Assembly: GCA_029168955.1 (NCBI GenBank)
Contig: JAPDOI010000154.1
Location: 871,001 to 935,000 of the forward strand
Length of the DNA stretch: 64,000 nt
Reading direction: 5' to 3'
From: Aplectana chamaeleonis
Taxonomy: Eukaryota; Nematoda; Chromadorea; Rhabditida; Cosmocercidae
Below are positions 32,539-43,509 of the stretch, one piece after another. Made by a program: the position numbers and the translations under genes. The first letter of the stretch is position 1. Every line of letters begins with the position of its first letter. The notes beneath the pieces were generated by a model that did not search any database, was not told the origin of the DNA, and was given only the letters and a program-made list of their open reading frames with translations.

Positions 32539-32953
32539 CTTTTACTGCAGTGCCAAACTAGGTTTTTAAGTGGAGCTTTATTTACGGTCTGACGTTTGGA
32601 CCTTACGTCTTCTTCAGAGGCGTAAAAAGTGGTTCGAGATTTATTTATTCGTGAATCTGTCCTACCAAGCGCCTCCTCCTGCTAACAGTTCAGGCGTACT
32701 GTAGGGAACATCAAAAGGTGGATTCTCTTATGGGGTGAGCTTTCCTATCTTTCCGTGTCCTCTGCATGATGCTCCCTACAGTACGCCAGAACTCAAGTCA
32801 GGGGAGGAGGCGCTTGGTAGGACAGATTTACGAATAAATAAATCTCGGACCACTTTTTTTTTAGGCTCTCTGAAGAGGACGTAAAGTCGAAACGCTTCAG
32901 GCCTTTTTAATAAAGTTCCACCTTAAAAACCTCGTTTGGCATAGCAGTAAAGA
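32539..32953. mobile_element. Foldback MITE (~415 bp)
   Basis: The left arm (32539-32712) reads CTTTTACTGCAGTGCCAAAC, then GGTTTTTAAGTGGAGCTTTA and, further in, GTCCTACCAAGCGCCTCCTC and GCGTACTGTAGGGAACATC. The right arm (32768-32953) is its reverse complement with modest divergence, ending CGTTTGGCATAGCAGTAAAG. A 55-bp spacer separates them. The transcript would fold into a ~170-bp hairpin. Confidence 0.88.
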
Positions 32954-33110
32954 ATCTATTATACTTATATTTATAGAACTTCTCGACTCGTCAATTCTCA
33001 ATATCAAACTCAAGATTTTAAAGATCGTACACACGTCGCTCTTCGCTTTACGACGAGACTCGAGAGAGTGTAACGTCAGTTCTCGATTCCTCCTTGAGGG
33101 ACCAGGAACC

Positions 33111-34440
33111 AGGATGAGCGGAAATTCTTATATGACTTGCGAAATCGGAAATCGGAACAACCTTCGAAATTTCCCGGAAATAGGAACGCTAAAAACCATC
33201 GTAAATCGGAAATCGGAAATGGGTTCAGCGAATTTCTTAACCCTCCCTTCTTAACTGTGACCACCGAAAAAAAACTTGGGCTTGTCCTTCTTTATTGAAC
33301 AATTTTTATGTAAATACTCCTTTGACGCAGCTAGAGCCATACGATCTCCCATATCTTCGCAACAATGCGTTGCGGACTCCAAAAATCCTACCTACGTTCC
33401 TTGCGGCGGGCCTAATCTACGATTCAAATCCAAAAAACGGTGAGTGTATTTCAGAGCGTACGATGCCTTTAACGCGAGGCGTGTTCCCTTGCGCTTGCTT
33501 TTGCTGAAGAGTACCTCAAGCCGTCGAAAAAGGTTTGAGGCGTTGACGAAGTGGCGCAGGACCTCCAGTGGGAGTGTGCAGGATGTATTTAGGACCTCCG
33601 TGGAGGTTCGCAGGTGAGCAGAACCTGAGGGAGCGTGCAGGATTGTGTGCGGGATCACTGGGATTGTGCAGGGGTCATGGAATGTGCGCAGGACATTTCT
33701 GGGAGTGTGCAAGGAGTAGGGGGAATGCTTCGTGTAAGATTTCATCAGAGCGGTGTGCAGTGAGAACGAGCCATTCCGTTCCACACTCTGAGTGGGAGTA
33801 TGCATGACGTCGAGGAATGTGCGTAGGACTTCACAGGAGGTGCGCAGGGCGTTGTGGGAAAGCGTGTAGGAGTTAACTGAGAAGTCCTTGCTCACACCCT
33901 TGCACACTTCCAGTGGGGAGCGTCACACATCCTGCACACTCCCCACCCGAGTCCCGGCACACACTGCACACTCCCACTCAGGGTCCTGGTGCACATCCCT
34001 GCACACTCCCACTGAGGTCCGGCACAGATCCTAATAATTTTCATTGGGGTCCGCGCAATATCTTGCACGATCTCATTGGGGCCCTGCACGCTTTCTACGG
34101 TGTCCTGGATGTCCTCCTTTCGAATCGAAAGATTGCAGCTTGCAGAAACCTGGCGGTTTACTTCCGCAAGGCTGGTGGTAAATTCGCGTCCGAAGGCACA
34201 AACCTACGTCAAAAACCCAATTTACTATCAACCTCTAGCTTGGTTAAAAGTGAAGACGAACCTCGAATCTGAATTCAGCGCTCGAAATAACTCCTAGGAA
34301 TTTTGTAAGGCAAAGTGTACAAAAAGTCTGATTTCGTGGAAGTTTCCGATTTTTTCCGCATTTTTAGGTTTTATTTGAAATCGGAAATCGGAAGGCTTGA
34401 AAACCATCGGAATTCGGAAATCGGAATTCTGCTCATCCCT
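33111..34440. mobile_element. TIR element carrying head-to-head minisatellites
   Basis: The left end (GGATGAGCGGAAATTC, then GCGAAATCGGAAATCGG) and right end (AATCGGAAATCGGAAGG ... CGGAATTCTGCTCATCCC) are inverted copies with repeated GAAATCGG words. Inside are minisatellites in opposite orientations: 33545-33880 repeats GTGGGAGTGTGCAGGA-type units and 33890-34090 repeats their reverse complement (TCCTGCACACTCCCCAC). The unit resembles part of the 30.3-31.7 kb minisatellite (GGGAGTGCACAGGAC). No transposase. Confidence 0.65.
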
Positions 34441-34799
34441 GCCAGGAACCCCAGCATAAGAGAATCCGTTAAGTCTCCGTGAAAACTTTACGAGTAAAAT
34501 TTTCTTGTACTCTTACTAACTGTTGAATGTCTTTCTTTTGTACGGGCAAAATACTGAAGTTCCCGATTCCACTATTGGCCTTACATGCACTGGATACGCA
34601 CGCGCCAAGACGCTTTTGTCACAAGTCGACAAAGGCTTTGAAAATATGAACATGCGTACTGAGGTTTTTACTACAGATTGCAGCGATAGTTAGTTGAGAA
34701 ATCAAGCTCATTGTCATACTGAAAGTCTAAATCCTTATTATTGGTATAAGTTGTTAGCGAGAGGCCATCAAGCACGTAAGTGACCGGAATACTGGAGTC

Positions 34800-35450
34800 T
34801 CCCATTCTCATGTGAACTGCTCTTCAGGAGCGTGTGGTAAATCCCAAACTTTCGACCAGTCCAGTATACTTTCCAGAACGGCCTGAACATTTTCGACATC
34901 ACCGACCGACTCTATATTGTTATACTCTTAACATCGCCGTAACAAACTGTTTGCAAATCACTCCAGTCTCTTCCAAAAACAGGGGGAAGCTCAGCTGTGT
35001 ACAAAATGGGTGATAAAACACCACCCAGTGGCACCCCCCGCTTCTAACTGATCTATTCGATGAAAAACTGGAACCCATTTTCACCTGGAAACTACGGTCG
35101 CGAAGATAGTTTTTATCCACTTGCACAATAATGGATGAAATTTTATTTTCTCAAGTTTTAAAATGAGTTTGTAGTATCTATCGGTCGAAAGCCTTCGAAA
35201 AGTCGAGATAAATTACATCGCATGCCTTTCTCGACTCCAGGTACTCACTCCAATCATTAATACTCTCCAGCATATTATTGTTTTCAACCGACCTCCTGCC
35301 ATACAAACCCATGCTGATTTTCGGGAATAATTAGATTTTTTTTTTCCAAGTGGTTCACTATATGTTTTTTGAGGACCCTTTCAAAAGTTCTGCAAAAGAT
35401 CAGACGTGATGCTTACTGGCCGCTCCTCTAGAACATGCCAAGCAATATTG
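34800..35450 (-). pseudogene. LINE reverse transcriptase fragment (CR1/Rex-like)
   Basis: The minus strand reads, with frame breaks, RPVSITS, IFCRTFERVLKKHIVNHLEK, IIPENQHGFV, DVIYLDFSKAFDR (RT block with the first catalytic Asp), GVPLGGVLSPILYTAELP and ESVGDVENVQAVLESILDWS. The YADD block is degraded. Stop codons and shifts make it inactive. Layout and wording resemble the fragment at 43510-44690, so both may come from one family. Confidence 0.85.
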
Positions 35451-35459
35451 GAGCTCTAC

Positions 35460-36080
35460 CTCCCCCTAAAACATCTTAAAGTTGCATCTCGAAACTCCAT
35501 CTTATTTGTGCAACCCCTCCCTTGTCAGTGATCCGATGAAATAGATCACAAGGTGACTCGTGAAGTGGCAGGCTGTTTGGAGACAAAACATAGAAAAAGT
35601 TTCTACGGGATGAAGGTGGTGTCTCAACCTCCTGGTTGCCAAAAAATCTTTGATGGCTGCTGGTTTCTTTTCGAAGGGGCATATTTCATCTGGAAGTTAC
35701 GGAGCTGGAGGAGGACGGAGTACGGGGTGGGGTTTGAGCCAGCCGGCTGGGCAGCAGTGTGAAAAAATCGGAAAAACTTCGCACTCATGCCATAATCCCG
35801 CCCACCTGGGGTTCCAAAGAAGTTCCAATCCCTTTGAAAAAAAAAAACGCGGAGAAAACTTTGCACCAGTGTCAGCATTTCGCTTGCCGGGAGAGTAAGC
35901 CAAACCCTTGAAAATTCGGTGATCGTGTACTCCTAGAAAGTACTTCCACCCCTCCAAAACAACGGGGGGCTGTTTGCTTTAAAATAGGAAATCGTCACCC
36001 TTCTTGTTTAAAAAAGACGGAGTTCCACGCACCGGCTCTGAACTTGCGTGCGTGATCTGGCTCCGATCGTCAATCAACGA
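35460..36080. other. No gene recognised
   Basis: Overlapping short frames on both strands around 35550-35957 mirror each other in part (CCTCCTGGTTGCC near 35630, CACCTGGGGTTCC near 35802), hinting at a weak inverted repeat. No domain recognised. Confidence 0.35.
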
Positions 36081-36089
36081 GCGAACGAG

Positions 36090-36530
36090 CCACCGATCTC
36101 ACTGGTCGGGGCGACTCGGCCGAGAGTTGTAACTGCTGCTACCCGGAGCGCCAGGCGCCGGCGCCACCCCGTACTCTGTCCTCCCCTTTACCGAAATCTC
36201 AGAGCCTGGGACCGCGCTTTCTGGTTACTCAATGCCGGGCGACCAATCGCTGCTCGTCCGGGTCGCCCGGAAATGATGAGCGAATCGAGTTGTGCGAAAA
36301 ATTTTCATTGTACATTAATGATCCGTTATTGTACATTATGATGGGCGATTCACGCGCAAATTCGGCTCCACCGGGAAGCGCGAATTTTCATTATCCGGGT
36401 GGTTGGTAACGATCGTTCGGTTAGCGGGTCGCCCGGAACGGGATCTGGCCCTCGATTTCTGGAGTGTCTGGGCCGCCCGGAACGCAGTTTTTCCCGGGAA
36501 GGCCGGAACGGTGTTCTGAGCTCATGCCTA
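36090..36530. repeat. GC-rich segment with repeated GGGTCGCCCGGAA words
   Basis: GGGTCGCCCGGAA occurs near 36261 and 36425, GGCCGCCCGGAACG near 36470, and the inverted form CCGGGCGACC near 36236. The middle has two TTGTACATTA(A)TGAT words. It could be a decayed inverted-repeat element. Confidence 0.45.
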
Positions 36531-37249
36531 ATTGTTATAAAAAGAACAGTAATTAATCTTAGCAAAGCCTAGTCATCGACAAACGGCGGAAGTTCGCTGC
36601 TGTTTAAAGCGACGCACTTTGCTCCAGCGCCAATCCAGCGATGACCGTAGCCAATAAGCCTGATTATTACAAGATAGCCGCTTTACAATGTGAATAAACT
36701 ATACCAGCAGCCGTCATACTGCAGCTTTTTCCTGATGTGGTGGTGTCCAACGAAGTTCACTGATTGGTTTTTTGCAAACGGCTTGGATGGCTGTTTATAG
36801 TTTGGTTGTGGGTTTTCGCCATTTTTCGCTGTTGATGTTCATTTTTCGAGACTTGCATACATTTTCATGTGTATTTCAAAATTCGCCGGTAATATGCGGC
36901 CATTTGTGCTTCTAGTCTTAGGTTTATCCACGACCAGGCCTTTTTTCAGCATTTACGGGACGAAAATGACACAAAAGGCTGTCGATTGTTCCTGGTGTAG
37001 GATTTTCAAATGTTTTTTCTTGGAAATATTCGTGAAAATTTTATTTTTTCTTGCCTTGCAGAATGACGAAAAAGGACAATATTGGCTCATTCAGTGGACG
37101 GAAACTGCTCAATGATGCGTCCTTCTCCAGCCGCAGCAAAGCGTTTGTACTGCTTTTTTCAAGTTCAAGCCTTTGTTATACTTTTTTTCCCGCGTTATTT
37201 ACATTCTAATATCAGTTTTATAACATTCGTCGAAAGACTATTGAGGTTC

Positions 37250-38050
37250 ATCCTCGAACGTGTTCTGTGCTCGCAATGGCGTTTCGACCCTCAGGGGGCT
37301 CCGAGTGGAGGGACAAGCCAATAACGGTCAAAATTTCGCGCCCTGCCCCCGATCCACAGTACCCCTGTTCGTGGCGGGACCAGGTATGGATTCTTGGCAC
37401 CTCTGTTCGACCGTTATGTGCGACACTTTCGTCATCAAAACGTTCACGATCGACGGATTCTTTCTTCAGCAAGACGATGAAGAGGTGTTTTTCGGTATCG
37501 GATTATTCCATACTAGCATTGGTTCAGGAAAGGAACGACTCTGCTCTTAGTACGTCTCAAAAACAGCTAAATTGGGCGCCGCTGCTTTATCGTAATGGGA
37601 AAAAGCTCTTTACAAATTCCTTGTGTTTTTTAGAAGACTACAGTACAGAAAAATGGATAAAATGTGTGAGAAATGTAAGTAACCATGGAATAGGTCATGT
37701 CGTCGCAATTTGTTTGGCTATTTCCAAAGTTTGCAGGTAGGCACCCGCCGATTACAAAAAGATGGCGCTGTGGAGAAAAATTTTCCATTGCTTCCAAAAA
37801 ACAAGAGAACGTTTTGCCGAAACAGACCCTGCGATAACGAATCTGTCTAATATATCGATTGAGCATGCGTACCAAGAATCCATGCCTTGTCCCGCCGCGA
37901 AAGGGGATACTGTGGTTCGGGGGCAGGCCGGGAGATTTTGACCGTTACTGGCTTGTCGTGGAGGGTCGCTTGTATAAGCCAAAATACAACGAAGCGCAGC
38001 GAATCGCCGCAAAAAACAAAGGGAGGGTTCTTGCAGACGTGTGTTGATGG
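37250..38050. mobile_element. Inverted-repeat element with ~170-bp arms
   Basis: The left arm (about 37250-37415: ACAAGCCAATAACGGTCAAA; CCTGCCCCCGATCCACAGTA; GTATGGATTCTTGGCAC) is inverted at about 37865-38030 (GTACCAAGAATCCATGCC; TACTGTGGTTCGGGGGCAGG; TTTTGACCGTTACTGGCTTG). The ~450-bp centre contains open frames without a recognised domain. The 157-codon + frame at 37267-37740 runs from the arm into the centre and is probably not a gene. Confidence 0.72.
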
Positions 38051-38097
38051 AAAACGACATAGTTTGCTTAAAGCTTCTCCTTAGCAGGTACCCGCCA

Positions 38098-38175
38098 TGG
38101 ATTTCAGTCGCCCAGTTCCTCAACCTGGTGGCAAAACCACTTTGAGGCTGCAGAAGAAGAAGAAGAAGATTTGAG
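38098..38175 (+). mobile_element. 3'-end fragment of the jockey/R1-like LINE
   Basis: GTCGCCCAGTTCCTCAACCT, ACCACTTTGAGGCTGCAG and (AAG)n match the 3' end of the element at 52043-54865 (GTCGCCCAGTTTCTTCACC ... GATGTGGCTGCA-(AAG)n) in opposite orientation. Confidence 0.75.
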
Positions 38176-38429
38176 TTCCTTACGCTGATTTATTGCGGGC
38201 AATTGTGTTTACGGCGAGCGCATTTACGCCTGTGATCCAAAACTGACCTAAAATTTACACGCAGAAAAGTATTTTTAGACGCTGACAAACAAGCTTGGCA
38301 TCGCTTTTATGCTAAACAAGAGTAGGATTGTCTCATATGTGTGCGTTCGGCCTTACTAAAACTGCTGTTTAGTCTCTATCGCAGTCTTATGCGTATGACC
38401 TATTCAATTTATCGAAATCTGAGTAGCCA

Positions 38430-38960
38430 ATAAACTACTGACAAACAAAAAAGGGACCCAAACATTCATACTCGCTGTCGCAAGTCACTTTCTTCGCAGC
38501 TGTCGCGTCGCCCTCTTGGCTTGCTGCCAATGTATGGCGCAAGTGGTCCCGCAACGATTGTCTGAAACGGTGGACGGTGACGCTCTGCAAGAGTCCTAGC
38601 TCTAACGTCTTGTGGGGCACTCAGGTTCATAATGAAATTATTTCTGATATGGAACCTTTCTCAACACGTGTGTGTAGCTGATACGACACGTTTCTAACAC
38701 GTTTAAGGCTGTGCGAAATCTCCATTTCTCTCTGACTCAATCTTGAAAGTGCCCCCTCATTCCTCATGTAACGAAATGCAAGGGAGTGTATTCTGGAGCT
38801 CTGTCTTTTGATCTTTTGACCTACCCATTCCAAACCGCTTTCCCTCCCCTGCGCTAGTTCGTAGCCGTCTGCGACCGACTCCCACCCCCGCAGGTGGTCT
38901 TGTGGAAAGTGCCTGCCGCACCTCTTGATCCACACTCGACACCATGAATGAAACCTGGGC
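38430..38960 (-). other. Possible decayed coding region
   Basis: Two minus-strand frames (38627-38935 and 38435-38620) are open and continue each other's composition (GALSRLSQREMEISHSLK; TLAASQEGDATAAKK). Some phrases recall the region C-terminal to RTE-type reverse transcriptases, but the block order does not fit. Unidentified. Confidence 0.25.
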
Positions 38961-39599
38961 CATTCGATTTGATATTTTCGAATAAATCCATCGATCGACT
39001 CGACATTTATATAATTTTCGTTCAGTGTAGTGATCTCAAGGGTGCTGGAACATGGATAAGTGAGGTCCGTTTTCAGTTTTTTTGGGACATACGGTCAGAT
39101 TCTCTGGGGACGGGAGGCAAAATGCAGGCCTCCACATAAATATATTATACTGGGGGAGCCTTCTTTGCACAGCCAGTAGCATTTCGTAGGAAAGTATGTT
39201 GTGCTTCACGGAGTCGTCAAGTGTGATCTCAGATAACCTAGGGGTTTTCCCGTCTCCCAGGACGAGGGGGTAATGAGGGAAGTCGAGAGACCGATCTCAG
39301 ACGCCTAGTAAAGTGGATGTTCAGAGATGGGCCGGAGTCATCTGGAAAGGCTCCGTCCCCTGCTTGAGGAGCATACTCAGTTCGTCCGAGGACATCTTGA
39401 AAGGCGTGGTTGTTAGCAGGCCTGATTAGGCCGTTGCGCAAATGTTTGCCGGAGCTGGGTGACCTCTGTTGACCATAATTTTGAAAAAATTCACGACCCC
39501 TTCCCCCTCCCAAGATGCAAAACTTCCTTCAGCTTTTTTTGAGTGACAAATTCAGAAAAAATATCAAACTTGGCAGGTAATAAAGACAAATATTAGTGC

Positions 39600-39740
39600 C
39601 TCAGTTCGGCTTAACCCAGTGGTTTGGAGAAAATGCTTTTCTTTCAAGAATTTGGGCGAGCCCCTCTCCTCCCCAAACTTTTTTTTTAAGTTATCCAAGC
39701 CAATTTTTTCACGACCCCATTGCGCCGGGAGTAGCAACCC
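39600..39740 (+). repeat. Dispersed CGACCCC-type repeat
   Basis: AGTGGTTTGGAGAAAATGC ... CGAGCCCCTCTCC ... CACGACCCCATTGCGCCG ... GTAGCAACCCTGCTC recurs in altered form at 40605-40735 (AGTGGTTTGGAGAAATTTCC ... GTTACGCCGAGTCGTAACTC). Related short words (CGACCCCTCC, GCAACCC) lie at 48120-48180 and 48540-48690. Confidence 0.55.
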
Positions 39741-39765
39741 TGCTCAAACTTGGACAGCTACATCG

Positions 39766-40565
39766 CACGGCTTGCTCCACATATCCAGAGCTGTCAGGAG
39801 AAGTTGGTCTAGCCGGACATGAAAGTAAAAATGAATCATGTCCTGTATTGTGGCAGTCCTGACATTCGTCAGGAGACCGGACGGATCGATCCTATGGACT
39901 TAGGCCGTGAGTTGCGAGGAATGACCACATGGTAAACCTGCCAGAAAGAACATCGCGGGAGCGTCTGGGTAGGTCCTTTTCACTATTATCGACTTTGTGC
40001 GGCACGGCACACCGCCGAGTATGGAATCGGGAGAGGCTCAGGAGAGGTATTCATTGACGAAAATCTGGTCTGCTCTATTTGGACAATCGAATAGGTGTTC
40101 TTGTCGTGGCCACTGCTACTACATTCCGGGCACTCGTCAGGCTTTACTGCAATCGATCCTATGCGCATGACGTTAGCATAGGGAGCGCCTGCAGCGTAAC
40201 GAGGCGACGGAACTACTAGCCCACCCCACGAGTTCCATCTCGAGTATTGCTGATTTCAGGTGGGGCTGGACAGCCACCTTACTCAAATGATCCCTAACGA
40301 ATCGGGTGTGCTCCGCACGTGCAAAAGACGCAGCAGACGATCCAGTTAGGAGTCCGTCCATATTTGTATATTGACTTTCTCGGAGCATCCGCAGAAGGCC
40401 TTCGATATCTTTTCTCTCTCATGGTGGGGCTCATGATTCTTCCTAATGGGTGCTTAGGCTGCTTGACAATGTGAATAGCCATTTGCTGCGCTTGGAGTTG
40501 GCAGTGTTCTTTAGCTGGAAGAATACTGCCGCAGCATGCAGCTGTTCTCGCGCCTGCAATCTTAC
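39766..40565 (-). mobile_element. Decayed jockey/R1-like LINE fragments
   Basis: At 40100-40150 the minus strand encodes DECPECSSSGHDKNTYS, the C-terminal Cys-His motif of the LINE at 52 kb. Further right are equivalents of the LRCR...LC, HTRFVRDHLSKVAV and KQPKHPLGRI segments, with stops and shifts. 39835-39905 looks like a second, shorter copy of the motif region (TCCTGTATTGTGGCAGTCCT). All are non-functional. Confidence 0.75.
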
Positions 40566-41079
40566 TATCAGAGGGCGAGTACTACTACCTCATTTTTAGC
40601 TACTACCAAGTGGTTTGGAGAAATTTCCTTTTTCCAAAAATTTCACGAGCCTCTGTCCTTCAAATCATATTTTTTTCCTAAACGATTTCGAAAATTTTAA
40701 TGACTTCTCCGTTACGCCGAGTCGTAACTCTGCTCCAGGGTATGGCACGAGATGTGGACAAGGCCAATTTTGCTCAGACCACCAACATTTTTTGGCGATT
40801 TTTCCGGACCCCACAACCTGGTGGAGCGTTATCAAGTCAAATTTTCGCAGATTTTTTCGGACCCTATCCAGGAGCGCTATTTGGTCTTTTTCTGTTGTAA
40901 ACTTTGAAGGAAGATGAAAAATTCATTCTGAAGATGTTAAGTTTTTAAGGAGAGGAACCTGTTAAAAAACATTCAGTAAGGTTCAGTTGATCTTCCGTTG
41001 GAGCTCAGACCCCCCCTGTAGATATCCACACCCCGCGCCGTACCCTGCTCTGCTCAACCCTGGCGGCTGTGAACCCTAT

Positions 41080-41245
41080 TCCAAGAGAAATGCCGTCTCG
41101 GGGTTGCGAGTCCCAGCCTCGACTCGGCTGGCGAGCCAGATGTGCTTCCTTGCTCAGCTGCGCTGTGGTCACTATATCTTGCCTTTGCCCGGCTCCTTAA
41201 CCTATGAAGAAACCTTTTCGAGGCTGCAAATGAAGAAGGACATAG
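41080..41245 (+). mobile_element. Jockey/R1-like LINE C-terminal fragment
   Basis: The + strand reads STRLASQMCFLAQLRCGHYI, matching the RRARCTLASLRCGHSS part of the 52 kb LINE, then jumps to 3' UTR-like CCTATGAAGAAACC and GAGGCTGCAAATGAAGAAGG. The Cys-His region is deleted. Confidence 0.65.
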
Positions 41246-41399
41246 CTTCCTTATTGAGTTCAACAGTCTTCCGCTCTCTGTATACCTTAGTGACTACCAA
41301 TTCAGTGGAGGGGTGGGGGTCGAAGCATTTTGCTACCCCCTTGGACCTCCTGATAACTATTGGTGCCCTGGAGAGGTTCATGCGACCCTTTTTGACCGA

Positions 41400-42300
41400 C
41401 TATTTGCTGTCCTGATTTCTTCTAGCTTCCTACGAATGTCACAGTAATCGAAACAGAGAAAAATCGTTTGAGTTAACCGTGTCTGGATTCGGCCGTAAAA
41501 TAAAACGCGTTATGTGTAGATGCACTAAAAGAGCGTTACATTTCAGGCCTGTATCGTCCGGTTTACTTTACGACGTGTCAAATTGACGGTGGCATGTGCA
41601 CAGAGCAGATTTCTCGCGAAATCGACCGAAAATACGTTTGGTAGGGAGGAACACACGGTGTGCGATGCAGATATATACACATGGTTTTGACTCCAGTTTA
41701 ACACAGCTTCGTAATCAGTTTGCCTTATTCGAACGCTACTTTCACAAGGCTCAAGATAGAGTACTACAGATTTGAAGCATGTGCTTGAACTAAGCCCACA
41801 AAAAGTTCTGATATGTCTTTAAAAGTTGGAGACACGCTTTTAAAAGTTACTCTTCTTTTCTTGCTTAACGGATGGAGTCCTTCATGCCCTCACAAGTAGA
41901 ACTGCACGTAAATACAAAGAATCACATTCCTTCACCTTTGAAAGTTGCGAAAGCACTGACTAACTACGAAACAACGGCGTAAGAACTGGGCGTTCTTCCA
42001 AGCACTATCTCCTGAGAAAAGGCTCAAAATGAAAAAAGATAACTCTGCGTGAATGATGTATTTCTTTAAGTCTCCTGACTCTCGGCGATTTTGGAAGGGG
42101 AGAAGAATCTCGTTTGGTGCGAGGGTTCTGGTGGATTAAGGAGTGAGCGCGAGCCACTTCTCTAGTAATGTTCCAAGGTGTTTCTGCAGCGAGGGGGGCA
42201 CTGAGGTATCGCACCCGATCACGCCCATTTTTTCGCGTGCCGCCGCAGCGACTCTCCTGGATTTTGGCAGGGGATGGAAACCCCGGATAGGTGCTCGAAT
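41400..42300. other. No gene recognised
   Basis: AT-rich to about 42140, then mixed. Minus-strand frame 42005-42313 has no domain. Confidence 0.4.
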
Positions 42301-42354
42301 TCAGCGCGGGCACGGTAACATGGGCGTGGTCAAGTGCATTGCGCCGTACTCAGA

Positions 42355-42570
42355 ACTCAGAGGTTGGCCAGCTCGCCACCCGCGAAGCGAAAGTCCGGTG
42401 GCGAGCAACCCTTTCGCGGGCAGCGAGCGAGATGGCAGCGGGTGGCGAGCGCTGGCCGGCTCCAGGCTCGCCGCCCGCCACCACTAATTCCGGCGGCGCG
42501 CTCGCCAAATCACACTCCACCCGTTCGCCTCCTCCGGTCTCCCCGGTGAAATGGTAGCGGTTGGCGAGCA
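42355..42570. repeat. GC-rich repeat with GGTGGCGAGC words, copy 1
   Basis: GGTGGCGAGC, GCGGGTGGCGAGCGCTGG, GCTCGCCGCCCGCCACC and GCGGTTGGCGAGCATTCC recur, with AGCGAGATGGCAGCGGG. A related cluster is at 45620-45800. Open frames here are compositional. Confidence 0.6.
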
Positions 42571-42599
42571 TTCCTTCGTGATTGCTTACCACTAGCTCC

Positions 42600-43500
42600 C
42601 GCCTCGATGATTAAATTCTCATGCTCCATCGAATCCAATCTTCCTGTTTCCGATTTATGATTCACAGTTAGTTAAAAATGCTCTTTATTATTGCGGCAAT
42701 CAATATATTCACATCAACATTTGACGTCACGTGGACGTTCAATCATTATTATATTCACAATCATGGTTTAACGTCTCCACATCCATATCAATAATTGATC
42801 AGCAATAAATCCTCGCATCGAAGTAAAATTGCGGACATTCCTTTAAATTATTAGTTTTCTTTCAAAGATAAATATACATTCTAACTCTATATATCATATT
42901 AACCGACAAGTTAAAAAGTTTCATACATATATATCGTGCATCATCTTAATTAATGAATTAATTCATATTTTTGATGCAAAAATTTCAGGACAAGCGAATA
43001 AAATAATTTAGCATATGAGCAAGCAATTACGTGATCCACATGAGACCTTTGCTTCATGCTTCTTCCCGTTCACGGCTCTTCGGTTCCTGCATCTTAGCTG
43101 CTTTTCGGGATTTCATTCCGCTGAAAAAAAAAGATTTTGTAGGTTTAAGTGGTACATAAATGTAGTAGCAGTGCACTTTACCATATCAGGATTCCACTGG
43201 AAAACTTGCCGCTGTCCTTCGAAATTAGTAGCTCCGAATAATCCCTCCTGAAATGAAACTGTACATTGCTTTCTGCGGAGAAGCGTTATCCCATAAATTT
43301 TCATTCTCATAGATGAATGCTTTCTATTTCTATGGGGTGTGGGTGAATCTTGGAGTGCCCTCCTCAACCAGTCTTGCATCAGCGGAATGAATGCATTTGA
43401 GGCCCTTTAATCTCTGCCTCTTTCACAGAGCACACAAAGCCCCCTTCCACACCTGCAGACTTTGTGCAAAAAAACCACCAGAACATGGACTGCAAACAAC
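42600..43500. other. AT-rich stretch, no gene recognised
   Basis: 42650-43010 is very AT-rich (TTAATTAATGAATTAATTC). An 88-codon minus frame at 43113-43379 was examined and not identified. Confidence 0.4.
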
Positions 43501-43509
43501 TAAAAAGAG

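Noticed and set aside
37267..37740. 157-codon + frame as a gene
   Set aside because: It begins in one arm of an inverted repeat and runs into its centre; the opposite arm gives a mirror frame. No domain.
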